Source: Bog-756 sp963839925
Lineage (GTDB): Bacteria > Actinomycetota > Acidimicrobiia > Acidimicrobiales > RAAP-2
Length of the DNA: 64,000 nt
NCBI GenBank assembly: GCA_963839925.1
Contig: CAWIWV010000001.1
Coordinates: 124,001 to 188,000, forward strand
Direction of reading: 5' to 3'
This document shows positions 42,233-50,851 of this stretch, piece by piece (positions within the stretch are counted from its first letter, which is position 1; every line of letters begins with the position of its first letter). The translations under genes and the position numbers were made by a program. Below the pieces are notes generated by a model that saw nothing but the letters and a program-made list of their open reading frames with translations, searched no databases and was not told the DNA's origin.

Positions 42233-43342
42233 ATGGTCGCTGCGAACCAGTCGCTCACCGTCAGCTTCACTGCGCCGGCCAGCACCGGGGGTTCGCCGAT
42301 CACTGCGTACCAGTACTCGACCGACGCCGGCGCCACCTGGCACAACCGGACGGACGGCCAGTCGGCAACCTCGACGACCATGACCATCACTGCGGCCTCG
42401 GCCGACGGGGTGACCCCACTGGTCGACGGACAGACCTACGACGTCGAGATCCGTGCGTTGAACGCGGCCGGCAGCGGTCCGGGTTCCGCCGTGGCGACCG
42501 GCATTCCGGTCACCGTCCCCGACGCGCCGACCATCGCAACGGTGACGTCGGAGAACGGAGCGCTCGGGGTGACTTTCACGCCTGCATCGAACGGTGGTTC
42601 GGCCATCACCGCCTACGAGTACTCGGTCGATGGGGTGAACTGGACCACGACCGGGTCGCTGTCCCCGTCGTTCACCATCACAGGACTGACCAACGGGACG
42701 ACCTACCCGGTCGAGGTCCGTGCCGACAACGCCGAGGGCAACTCGGATGCGTCGACTGTCGGTGTCGGGGACTCCGCTACACGGTCCCCGGGCAGCCGGT
42801 CATCACGTCGACGACCCGTGGGAACGCCACCATCAGCGTCACCTATACGGAGCCTTCGACCGGAGGTAGTGCCAGTCACCTCGTACCAGTACTCGACAGA
42901 CGCAGGGACGACCTGGCAGACCGCGTCCTCTATCGCGGATCCGATGGTCATCACCGCGCTCTCGACCGACGGGACGACCCCGGTCGCCAACGGAACCGAG
43001 TACCCCGTCGAGATGCGTGCGGTGAACGCGGCAGGTGACTCGTTGGCCTCCACTCCGGTCGAGGCGGAGCCCGCCACGGTGCCCGCTGCACCGACCGTGG
43101 TCCTCACCCCGGGGGACGGGTCGATCACCGCGGCCGCCACGATCACCAACAACGGTGGCTCGTCGGTCACCGGGATCGACTACTCGCTCGACGGGGGTCC
43201 GTTCGTCTCCACCGGCACGACCAGCTCGACCTTCACCATCACCGGGCTCACCAACGGAACGACGCTACACCGTGTCGGTCCGCGCGCGACAACGCCATCG
43301 GGAACGGGAACGCCTCGAGCCCGGCGAGCGCCACACCGCTGA
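42233..43342 (+). CDS. Giant repeat protein, Fn3 domains 5-8 piece
   Basis: Four fibronectin-III modules of ~95 residues, each with the pattern PDAPTI...GALGVTFTPASNGGSAIT then AYEYSVDG and GLTNGTTYPVEVRA. A double switch (42775 and 42870) replaces one half-domain by out-of-frame text; the alternative frame supplies the missing VPGQPVITSTTRGNATISVT. The ATG at 42233 lies inside a domain linker (TGAGGMVAANQSLTV). These modules are repetitive at the protein level but diverged in DNA. Confidence 0.45.
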   Translation: MVAANQSLTVSFTAPASTGGSPITAYQYSTDAGATWHNRTDGQSATSTTMTITAASADGVTPLVDGQTYDVEIRALNAAGSGPGSAVATGIPVTVPDAPTIATVTSENGALGVTFTPASNGGSAITAYEYSVDGVNWTTTGSLSPSFTITGLTNGTTYPVEVRADNAEGNSDASTVGVGDSATRSPGSRSSRRRPVGTPPSASPIRSLRPEVVPVTSYQYSTDAGTTWQTASSIADPMVITALSTDGTTPVANGTEYPVEMRAVNAAGDSLASTPVEAEPATVPAAPTVVLTPGDGSITAAATITNNGGSSVTGIDYSLDGGPFVSTGTTSSTFTITGLTNGTTLHRVGPRATTPSGTGTPRARRAPHR

Positions 43343-43813
43343 CCGTGCCCGGTTCGCCGACCAACGTCCTCGCCGCAAGTGACTCCGCATCGGCGGACGT
43401 GTCGTGGTCTGCGCCTGCCGATAACGGTGGGAGCACGGTGACCGGATACACGGCCACTGCCTACACCTCGTCGGCCGGGACCACCGCCGTGGGGACGCCG
43501 TGCACAACGTCGACCCTCGCCTGCTCGATCACCGGGTTGACCAACGGCACGACCTACTACGTCGGAGTCGTGGCCGCCAACGCGGCGGGCTCGAGCGTGC
43601 GATCGAGTCCGCTGGCTGCCGTGACACCCGATGGCCCGTCCGAGCGCTCCGACCATCACCGGGATCACCTCGGGTGACTCGTTCCTGTCCGTCGCCTTCA
43701 CCGCGGGCTAGCGCGGGCGGCGACCCGATCACCTCGTACCAGTACTCGCTGGACGGCGGGAACACCTGGACCACCGTCAGCGGGACGCCACCTCGCCGAT
43801 CGTCATCGACGGC

Positions 43814-46228
43814 TTGACCGACGGGACGAGCTACTCGGTCACCTGCGGGCGGTCGAGCGCTGCTGGAGCCGGCGCCAGCTCGTCTTCGATGTCCGGCACT
43901 CCCTACACCTATCCCGATCCGCCGGCGAGCTCGATCACGGCCAACGGTGAGAATGCGAGCGCGGTGATCGCCTGGGCCGCGCCGGCCTTCAACGGTGGTG
44001 CGGCGATCAGCAACCAGACTGTCAACGGCGTCGCCAACAGCGCCTACACGGCGACTGCGTTCAACGCTCCCGTGGCCGGGAGCCAGGTCTCCTCCTGCAC
44101 GACGTCGGGGGCCTTGACCTGCACCATCTCCGGGCTCACCAACGGGACGACCTACTACATCTCCATTCAGGCGGGGAATGCCGCCGGCCTCAGCCAGCGC
44201 TCTTCACCGCGGGTTGCGGTTGTCCCGTCCGTCAATCCCGGCGCGGTCTCCGCAGTCACCGCAGTCGCCGGCGACGGTCAGGCCTCGGTCTCGTGGACGC
44301 CTGGGAGCACCGGGCAGAGCGCGATCACCAACTACACCGTCTGGTACTCCTCGGGCGGCGCCTACACCCAGTTCAGCCACTCGGCCTCCACCGCGACTTC
44401 GGTGACGGTGACCGGGCTGACCAACGGAACCGCGTACACCTTCGAGGTTTACGCCGTCAACACTCAGGGAACCGGACCGGTCAGCTCGCCTTCCAACTCG
44501 GTCACCCCGATCGGGCCCAGCATCACCTCGTCGGCGTTCACCGCCGGCGAGGTGGGCGTTTCCTACGCTGCGACGCCGGTCGTCACCGGAGGAACCTCGC
44601 CGTACACCTGGTCGGTGTCGGCCGGCTCGTTGCCGGCGGGGCTGACCCTCAATACCTCGACCGGCGCGGTCACTGGTACGCCGACCACGTCGGGGTCCGC
44701 GTCGTTCACGATCGAAGCGACCGACTCGGTGGGCGGGACGGCAACCCAAGCGGAATCCTTCACGATCTATGCCGCGCCGAGCATTACCTCGTCCATCTTG
44801 CCCGGAGATGACGAGGGGGTGGCCTATATGCATGTGCCGACTCTCAGCGGCGGGAGCGGCGGCGCCAGCTGGTCGTTCACCGGCTCGCTTCCGCCGGGGC
44901 TCGTGGTCATCCCGTCAACGGGCGAAGTCGGTGGCGTGCCGACGACGATCGGGACCTACTCCTTCGATCTGGTTGCGACCGACTCCCTCGGCGGGACCGC
45001 GACACAGCCCGAGTCGATCGCCATCACCAACGACCCTTGGATCACGTCACCCGCGATGCCGAACGGCGAAGTCGGCGCTTCCTACCAGGTGACCCCCAGC
45101 GTCACGGGGGGCACCGGACCGTTCCACTGGACGGAGACAGGTTCGTTTCCGGCGGGACTCACCTTCCAGGGTTCCACCGGTGAGCTGTCCGGCACGCCGA
45201 CGGTGGCCGGAACCCGGAACTTCACCGTGATCGCCACCGACGCCGACGGCCTCGAAGCCACCCAGTCCGAGTCGGTGCAGATCGTCGCCCATCCGTCGAT
45301 CACCTCGGCCGCGTTGCCGAACGGCGAAGTGGGTGTCACCTATGCCACCACCCCTGCCGTCACGGCCGGCGTCGGACCGTTCACCTGGTCGGTGAGCGGC
45401 TCACTGCCCGCCGGGCTCACTCTCAACAGCTCCACCGGAGAGGTCAGTGGTACCCCGACGACTTTGGGTACTACCTCCACCTTCTCACTGGTGGTCACCG
45501 ATGCGAACGGTTTCCAAGCATCCCAATCCGAATCTGTCGACGTGAGCTCCGCTCCGTCGATCACCTCACCCACCCTGCCGGATGGCGAAGTGGGCTCCGT
45601 GTACCTCAGTCAGCCGACCCTCACCGGGGGAAGCGGTGCCACCGGCTGGTCGGTGACAGGGGGCTCGCTGCCGCAGGGACTCGTGGTCGTCGCGTCCAGC
45701 GGCGAGGTCCTCGGCACCCCGACGGCGGCGGGTACCTACTCATTCGACCTCGTCGCGACCGACTCGCTGGGAGGAACCGTCAGTCAGCCGGAGACGGTCG
45801 TCATCGCAGCCGACCCGTCGATCACCTCACCCGCACTGCCGGACGGCGAAGTCGGTGCTTCCTACGACACCACCCCGACGGTTGCCGATGGAACCGGTCC
45901 GCTCACCTGGTCGGTAAGCGGTGGATCCTTGCCGGACGGGCTCACCCTCGACACCTCGACCGGGGAGGTCAGCGGCAACACCGACGACCGCTGGAACGTC
46001 GAGCTTCACCCTGACCGTCATCGACGACGACGGTGTGCAGGCCACCCAGTCCGAGTCGATCACCGTCTCTGCCGACCCCTCGATCACCTCTTCGGCCCTG
46101 TCGAATGGAGAAGTCGGTATCGCCTACGACGTGATTCCGGCGGTTGTCGGTGGAACCGGACCGTTCACCTGGTCGGTGAGCGGGGGAACGTTACCGAACG
46201 GGCTCACTCTCGACGCCTCCACCGGTGA
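43814..46228 (+). CDS. Giant repeat protein, last Fn3 and He_PIG domains 1-6 piece
   Basis: The longest clean 5' piece. Two fibronectin domains (to ~44515) are followed by Ig-like He_PIG domains with the signature ITS..LPNGEVGVxYxxTPxV..GTGPFTWSVSG then LPAGLTLxxSTGEVSGTPT. Each ends in (S/T)FTL.ATD..G..ATQSESVxI. The frame is true from ~43800 to ~45975; the final ~250 bases of this open frame are out of register, and the sixth He_PIG domain continues in the next piece. He_PIG arrays occur in secreted adhesins and cadherin-like matrix proteins. Confidence 0.6.
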   Translation: MTDGTSYSVTCGRSSAAGAGASSSSMSGTPYTYPDPPASSITANGENASAVIAWAAPAFNGGAAISNQTVNGVANSAYTATAFNAPVAGSQVSSCTTSGALTCTISGLTNGTTYYISIQAGNAAGLSQRSSPRVAVVPSVNPGAVSAVTAVAGDGQASVSWTPGSTGQSAITNYTVWYSSGGAYTQFSHSASTATSVTVTGLTNGTAYTFEVYAVNTQGTGPVSSPSNSVTPIGPSITSSAFTAGEVGVSYAATPVVTGGTSPYTWSVSAGSLPAGLTLNTSTGAVTGTPTTSGSASFTIEATDSVGGTATQAESFTIYAAPSITSSILPGDDEGVAYMHVPTLSGGSGGASWSFTGSLPPGLVVIPSTGEVGGVPTTIGTYSFDLVATDSLGGTATQPESIAITNDPWITSPAMPNGEVGASYQVTPSVTGGTGPFHWTETGSFPAGLTFQGSTGELSGTPTVAGTRNFTVIATDADGLEATQSESVQIVAHPSITSAALPNGEVGVTYATTPAVTAGVGPFTWSVSGSLPAGLTLNSSTGEVSGTPTTLGTTSTFSLVVTDANGFQASQSESVDVSSAPSITSPTLPDGEVGSVYLSQPTLTGGSGATGWSVTGGSLPQGLVVVASSGEVLGTPTAAGTYSFDLVATDSLGGTVSQPETVVIAADPSITSPALPDGEVGASYDTTPTVADGTGPLTWSVSGGSLPDGLTLDTSTGEVSGNTDDRWNVELHPDRHRRRRCAGHPVRVDHRLCRPLDHLFGPVEWRSRYRLRRDSGGCRWNRTVHLVGERGNVTERAHSRRLHR

Positions 46229-48650
46229 GGTCAGCGGCACACCGACCGACTCTGGAACGTCAAGCTTCACTCTCGTGGCCACCGACGCAGGTGCCTTCGA
46301 GGCAACCCAGTCCGAGTCGGTCACCATCGCCGGCGACCCGTCGATCAGTTCTTCGGCCTTGTCGAACGGCGAGGTGGGTGTCGCCTACGACACGACCCCG
46401 GTCGTTGCGGACGGTACCGGGCCGTTCACCTGGTCGGTGAGCGGTGGAACGTTGCCCGACGGGCTCACTCTCGACACCTCCACCGGGGAAGTCACCGGAA
46501 CACCGACCACCGCTTCAAGCTCCACCTTCACCCTGACCGTCATCGACGACGACGGCGTGCAGGCGACCCAGTCCGAGTCGGTCACCATCGCCGGCGACCC
46601 GTCGATCAGTTCTTCGGCCTTGTCGAACGGCGAAATCGGTGTCCCCTTCGACGTGACCCCGACCGTTGCCGACGGCGCTGGGCCCTTCACCTGGTCGGTA
46701 AGCGGAGGAACGCTGCCCGACGGCCTCACCCTCGACACCTCGACCGGTGAGGTCAGCGGCACGCCGACCGATTCAGGGACGTCGAGCTTCACCTTGGTCG
46801 CCACCGACGACAACGGAGAGCAGGCCACCCAGTCCGAATCGGTCACCATTGGTGACGGCTTGTTGATCACCTCACCTGCGCTGCCGAACGGTGAAGTCGG
46901 TGTGGCCATTGACGTGACACCGGTGGAGGTGGGGGGCGCTGGTCCGTTCACCTGGTCGGTGACCACGGGAACGCTGCCAGCCGGACTCACTCTCGACTCG
47001 TCGACGGGTGAGATCAGCGGCACGCCAACTGCCTCGGGAACCGCCTCCTTCACGTTGGAGGTGACCGACTCGCTGGGTGGCACGGGAACCCAGGTGGAGT
47101 CCTTCTCGATCAGTGGGGTGCCCAGCCTCACCTCGCCCTCGGTGCCGAATGGCGAAGTCGGTGTGGCCTACGACGTCACGCCGACAGTCACTGCCGGCAC
47201 TGGGCCGTTCACCTGGTCGGTGACCGGGGGAACCTTGCCCGCCGGGCTCACCCTCGACCCCTCCACCGGTGAGATCAGCGGCACCCCGACGGGCTCCGGG
47301 ACGTCAACCTTCACCTTGGTGGCGACCGACTCCGACGGCGTGCAGGCCACCCAGTCCGAGTCGGTCACCATCGTCTCCGGTCTGGCGATCACCTCTCGCG
47401 TACTGTCCGACGGGGAGATCGGTGTTCGCTATGACACGACTCCGGCCGCTGCGGGAGGCACGGCGCCGTACACCTGGTCGACGACCGGTGCGATCCCAGA
47501 GGGGCTCACTCTCGACGCCTCAACCGGGGAGATCAGCGGCACCCCGACCGGCGCGGGAACCTTCGCCTTCACCTTGGTGGTCACCGATGCCGTCCACCTG
47601 CAGGCCACCCAGGTCGAGTCCCCCGCGATCGCATCCGCGCCGTCCGCGACGAGCGGGGGCACGGTGCAGGGCGACGTCGGCGTGTTGGTGGACCATCAGC
47701 TGTCGGCTCATGGCGGAACCGGTCCTTACCACTGGAGCAAGACCGGTGGTTCGTTGCCTGCGGGAGTCTCGCTGTCCCGCAGTGGGGAGGTCAGCGGCGT
47801 TCCCGACCAGGCCGGGACGTTCACCGTCACCCTGAAGCTGACCGATGCCCGTGGCCGCACCTCGTCGATTCGACTCACCATTGTCGTCACGCCGACCACA
47901 CTCAACTCTCGGATGATCGCGACCACGCCCGACGCCAAGGGCTATTGGGTCGTGACCCCGAACGGCCAGGTGTCGGCCTTCGGTGACGCGCACCGCTACG
48001 GGTCCGTCGGTGGGCGACTGAACCGCTCGATCGTGGGCATTGCAACGACCTCGAACGGAGACGGATATTGGCTGGTCGCAGCCGACGGCGGCGTGTTCGC
48101 ATTCGGAGATGCCCACTTCTACGGGTCCGAGGGGGGGGTCCACATCAACAGGCCGATCGTCGGTATCGCAACGACCTCCGACGCCAAGGGGTATTGGTTG
48201 GTGGCAGCCGACGGGGGAGTGTTCGCCTTCGGTGACGCCCACTTCTACGGCTCCGAAGGTGGGTCGCATCTCAACAAGCCGATCGTCGGGATGGCCGCGG
48301 CTCCCAACTCGCGTGGTTACTGGCTGGTCGCGACCGATGGCGGCATCTTCTCCTTCGGCAGCGTGCATTTCCATGGTTCGGCGGCAAGTCGCCGTCTTGC
48401 GCACCCGGTCGTCGGTATGGCTGCGACCCCCGATGGAAAGGGTTACTGGGTGGTGACCTCCGCCGGAGCGGTCTTCAACTTCGGTGACGCCCACCCCTAC
48501 GGATCGATGTCCGGCCGTCATCTCAACAAACCGATCGACGGCATCGAGGCAACCCAAAACGGGAAGGGGTATTGGTTGGCGGCAAGAGACGGAGGGGTCT
48601 TCGCGTTCGGCCATGCGCCGTTCCTCGGCTCCGTTCCCGGGAGACGCTGA
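45921..48650 (+). CDS. Giant repeat protein, He_PIG domains 6-13 and six-bladed GYW propeller
   Basis: In register from ~45975. Seven complete He_PIG domains follow; domains 7-9 are nearly identical in DNA (for example GACCCGTCGATCAGTTCTTC at 46337 and 46598), indicating recent duplication. From 47940 six repeats of 41-42 residues begin GYW(L/V)V and carry DGGVFAFGDAHFYGSEGG... LNKPIVGIA. Six blades of this length fit a six-bladed beta-propeller as a C-terminal cap. The same cap ends the protein at 53246. The role is probably extracellular binding (inference). Confidence 0.65.
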   Translation: MDPCRTGSPSTPRPGRSAATPTTAGTSSFTLTVIDDDGVQATQSESITVSADPSITSSALSNGEVGIAYDVIPAVVGGTGPFTWSVSGGTLPNGLTLDASTGEVSGTPTDSGTSSFTLVATDAGAFEATQSESVTIAGDPSISSSALSNGEVGVAYDTTPVVADGTGPFTWSVSGGTLPDGLTLDTSTGEVTGTPTTASSSTFTLTVIDDDGVQATQSESVTIAGDPSISSSALSNGEIGVPFDVTPTVADGAGPFTWSVSGGTLPDGLTLDTSTGEVSGTPTDSGTSSFTLVATDDNGEQATQSESVTIGDGLLITSPALPNGEVGVAIDVTPVEVGGAGPFTWSVTTGTLPAGLTLDSSTGEISGTPTASGTASFTLEVTDSLGGTGTQVESFSISGVPSLTSPSVPNGEVGVAYDVTPTVTAGTGPFTWSVTGGTLPAGLTLDPSTGEISGTPTGSGTSTFTLVATDSDGVQATQSESVTIVSGLAITSRVLSDGEIGVRYDTTPAAAGGTAPYTWSTTGAIPEGLTLDASTGEISGTPTGAGTFAFTLVVTDAVHLQATQVESPAIASAPSATSGGTVQGDVGVLVDHQLSAHGGTGPYHWSKTGGSLPAGVSLSRSGEVSGVPDQAGTFTVTLKLTDARGRTSSIRLTIVVTPTTLNSRMIATTPDAKGYWVVTPNGQVSAFGDAHRYGSVGGRLNRSIVGIATTSNGDGYWLVAADGGVFAFGDAHFYGSEGGVHINRPIVGIATTSDAKGYWLVAADGGVFAFGDAHFYGSEGGSHLNKPIVGMAAAPNSRGYWLVATDGGIFSFGSVHFHGSAASRRLAHPVVGMAATPDGKGYWVVTSAGAVFNFGDAHPYGSMSGRHLNKPIDGIEATQNGKGYWLAARDGGVFAFGHAPFLGSVPGRR

Positions 48651-48813
48651 GCCGAGCAGCAACGATCGAATGCGGTTAGTCTCCAACAGCCGCGCAACCC
48701 GGATGATGTAACCGGACGTCGGCGGCAGTGCCGAGGGGCGGTAATGAAGGCCGGGAAGAGACCGCGGGAGCGACGAGTAACCGTCGGGTCCCCAGGGTCG
48801 ATCGGAGGACATC

Positions 48814-50097
48814 ATGCGCCCACGCAGAAGCCACGCCACCCGCAGCAGCCGACGGGTTCGTTCGAAGGGATACGTTGCAGCTGGACTGTCATGCGCCCTC
48901 TTGCTGTTGGCGGCAGCCTGCAGCAGCAACAGCAGCAGTGGGAGCACCACCACGACAAGCGGGAGCCATGGATCGGGCAAGACGATCACGATCGGTGTCA
49001 TCACCGACCTGTCCGGTCCCGCCGCCTCCGAGTTCGCCTCATCGATCCAGGGGATCAAGGCGGGAATCGGCGTGGCAGCGACCGAGGGTTACCACATCAA
49101 GTACATCCCCGAGGACAGTCAGACCAGCCCGAACGCGGTGGTCGCCGCGGCGCACCAGTTGGTGCAGCAGGACCAGGTCACCGCGGTGATCGGTCTGTCC
49201 GCCCTGTTGTTCGAGGCGGCCCCCTACCTGACTGCCAATCACGTGCCGGTGGTCGGGGCGTCCTTCGACGGCCCCGAGTGGCTGAAACCGACCAGCACCA
49301 ACATGTTCTCGGTGATCGGCAACCTCGACTTCACCAAGGTGTACGAGACGACGGGCAAGTTCCTGAAGGCCCAAGGGGTGACCAAGGTCGGCACGCTGGG
49401 CTATTCGGCCTCGCCGAGCTCGGCGGCGGCGGCCCGCTCAGCAGCGGCGTCGGCCGAGAATCAAGGTGTTGCTGCGCCGTACGTGAACGACAGCTTCCCA
49501 TTCGGGAGCACCAACGTGGAGCCGGTCGCACTTGCGATGAAGACCGCGGGAGTGAACGGGATCGTCGTGGACACCGAGCCGAGCACGGTGTTCGCGCTCA
49601 CGACGGCTCTCCAGCAGCAGGACGTCTCCCTCAAGGCGACCGTCCTTCCCACCGGCGGTGGTGGTGACCTCCTGACCTCGGGCGAACAGGCCATCAAGGC
49701 TGCCCAGGGCGACGATTTCGAGTCGGCATTCGAGGTGCCCGAGTTGCACACCGCGGCAACAGAGGCGCTGCAGAACGCGCTCGCCAAGTACGCGGGTGTC
49801 CACACCGACGCCACGTTCGCCGAGTACTGCGGCTACCTGTCGGTGCTCGGCCTCGTCCAAGGCCTGCAGGGAGCCGGAGCGAACCCGACGCAGAGCTCGT
49901 TGATCACGTCGCTCTCCCACATCACCAACTACACCGCGTCGGGCCTGTGGGGAGGTCACTACCATGTGAACTGGAGCGTGCGTCCTCCCGGCCCGACCGA
50001 GTGCTACTGGATGACAAAACTGTCCGGGCAGACCTTCAATCTCATCCCCGGCGCGGAGCCGGTCTGCGGGAATGTCATCCCGGGCAAGAGCGTGTGA
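48814..50097 (+). CDS. Branched-chain-amino-acid-type solute-binding lipoprotein
   Basis: 427 residues. A basic N-terminus, hydrophobic core and lipobox LAAAC (Cys ~36) are followed by a Ser/Thr linker. The Peripla_BP_6 (LivJ-like) fold shows ITIGVITDLSGPAASEFASS, then IPEDSQTSPNAVVAAAHQLV, VTAVIGLSALLFEAAPYL and TKVGTLGYSASPSS. Such proteins deliver hydrophobic or aromatic small molecules to ABC importers. No permease or ATPase genes are adjacent, so it either serves a distant transporter or acts as a receptor. It lies 163 bp after the giant gene, convergent with a tetR gene. Confidence 0.85.
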   Translation: MRPRRSHATRSSRRVRSKGYVAAGLSCALLLLAAACSSNSSSGSTTTTSGSHGSGKTITIGVITDLSGPAASEFASSIQGIKAGIGVAATEGYHIKYIPEDSQTSPNAVVAAAHQLVQQDQVTAVIGLSALLFEAAPYLTANHVPVVGASFDGPEWLKPTSTNMFSVIGNLDFTKVYETTGKFLKAQGVTKVGTLGYSASPSSAAAARSAAASAENQGVAAPYVNDSFPFGSTNVEPVALAMKTAGVNGIVVDTEPSTVFALTTALQQQDVSLKATVLPTGGGGDLLTSGEQAIKAAQGDDFESAFEVPELHTAATEALQNALAKYAGVHTDATFAEYCGYLSVLGLVQGLQGAGANPTQSSLITSLSHITNYTASGLWGGHYHVNWSVRPPGPTECYWMTKLSGQTFNLIPGAEPVCGNVIPGKSV

Positions 50098-50112
50098 GGC
50101 AATCCGAGGCGA

Positions 50113-50715
50113 TCAACCCGTCTTCGTAGCCGGCTCGAGCCGGTCGATCAGCTGATTCACGAACTTGACTGCCTCCTCGTGCCCGGAGGTCACTCCGAGT
50201 GTGGCCTCGATCGAAATCACTTGGGTGAGACCGGTCATCAGCACCAACGCGACAACCGGTTTCATCTGGTTCGCGTCGACTCCGTCGGCGGCCAACGCGA
50301 GGGCCAACGCGTGCATCTGCGAGGTCCGGAAGCGCTCGGCGTAGCGGGCGATCTCCGCGCGGATGGCTTTCCGATGCTTTGCCAGCGCCACGAATTCGAT
50401 ATTGAAGGCCGCACCTCTCGGGTCGAGGTTGAGTTGCCAGAGGGAACGCAGTGACCCGTCCGCCTCGACGGCCCGCTCGAAGCGGGCCAGGTTCTCATCG
50501 GCGCGTCGCCGGAAGACCTCGGTGAAGAGTTCGTCCATCGATCGGAAGTAGTAGTGGACGAGTTGCGGCTTGAGTCCCGCCCTCGCGCCGACCCGGCGGG
50601 AGGTGACCGATGCATAGCCGTCCTCGAGCAGGAGGTGCTCGGCAGCGTCGAGCAGTTGGGCACGGGTCTTCGAATCGGAGGCGCCGATGCGACGTCGCAC
50701 AGGTGAGGTTGGCAT
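50113..50715 (-). CDS. TetR-family repressor divergent from P450
   Basis: 200 residues. The HTH is VTSRRVGARAGLKPQLVHYY then F, followed by the domain EFVALAKHRKAIRAEIARYA. The ligand domain is closely similar to that of the TetR protein at 14642 (FVALAxHRKxIRxEIAxYAxRFR), so they are paralogues and may sense related compounds. It is divergent from the P450/SDR pair, with two similar palindromic sites 21 bp apart between them (50748-50782). Confidence 0.85.
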   Translation of the reverse strand: MPTSPVRRRIGASDSKTRAQLLDAAEHLLLEDGYASVTSRRVGARAGLKPQLVHYYFRSMDELFTEVFRRRADENLARFERAVEADGSLRSLWQLNLDPRGAAFNIEFVALAKHRKAIRAEIARYAERFRTSQMHALALALAADGVDANQMKPVVALVLMTGLTQVISIEATLGVTSGHEEAVKFVNQLIDRLEPATKTG

Positions 50716-50747
50716 CCCAACAACTTGTCACATCGACGGGACGATGC

Positions 50748-50782
50748 TAAGCAAGTGCCAAAATCAGCTGAGCATGTGCTCA
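50748..50782. promoter_or_regulatory. Tandem TetR-type operator sites before the P450
   Basis: TGAGCA-TG-TGCTCA (50769-50782) is a 6-2-6 palindrome. An imperfect relative, TAAGCAAGTGCCAA (10 of 14 matches), starts at 50748, exactly 21 bp earlier. The palindrome with its flanks shares 12 of 18 positions with the operator core at 15271-15288 next to the paralogous tetR gene. Confidence 0.6.
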
Positions 50783-50851
50783 ACGTTCGAGGTGGATCCC
50801 TCTGCCGGGGCCCGGAAGGCAACGGTCGGGGGCGTGTTGGAAGGAGCTCCA

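Larger units (their letters stand above)
39877..48650 (+). pseudogene. Giant secreted Fn3/He_PIG/propeller protein split by about 18 apparent indels
   Basis: Following the protein signal through frame changes gives one ~2,920-codon gene. Order: signal sequence (39877-40030), a Gly-rich lectin-like segment (~40090-41040), about 12 fibronectin-III domains (~41045-44515), 13 He_PIG-type Ig domains of ~86 residues (~44515-47895), and six 41-42-residue GYW repeats (47940-48650). Frame switches fall near 40140, 40295, 41130, 41410, 41570, 41730, 41785, 41805, 41910, 42030, 42175, 42775, 42870, 43263, 43290, 43640-43720, 43795 and 45975; none occurs after that. Each switch is a 1- or 2-base indel that restores conserved domain text. 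This may be assembly/read error in repetitive GC-rich DNA, or a decaying adhesin. The longest uninterrupted pieces are listed separately. Confidence 0.7.

Noticed and set aside
41185..43038. 617-codon frame in the Fn3 region
   Set aside because: Mixture of in-register and out-of-register segments; it is a product of the indels, not a separate gene.
43900..48650. Possible CRISPR or non-coding tandem array
   Set aside because: The period (~258 bp, then ~126 bp) and codon-level conservation show protein-domain repeats.
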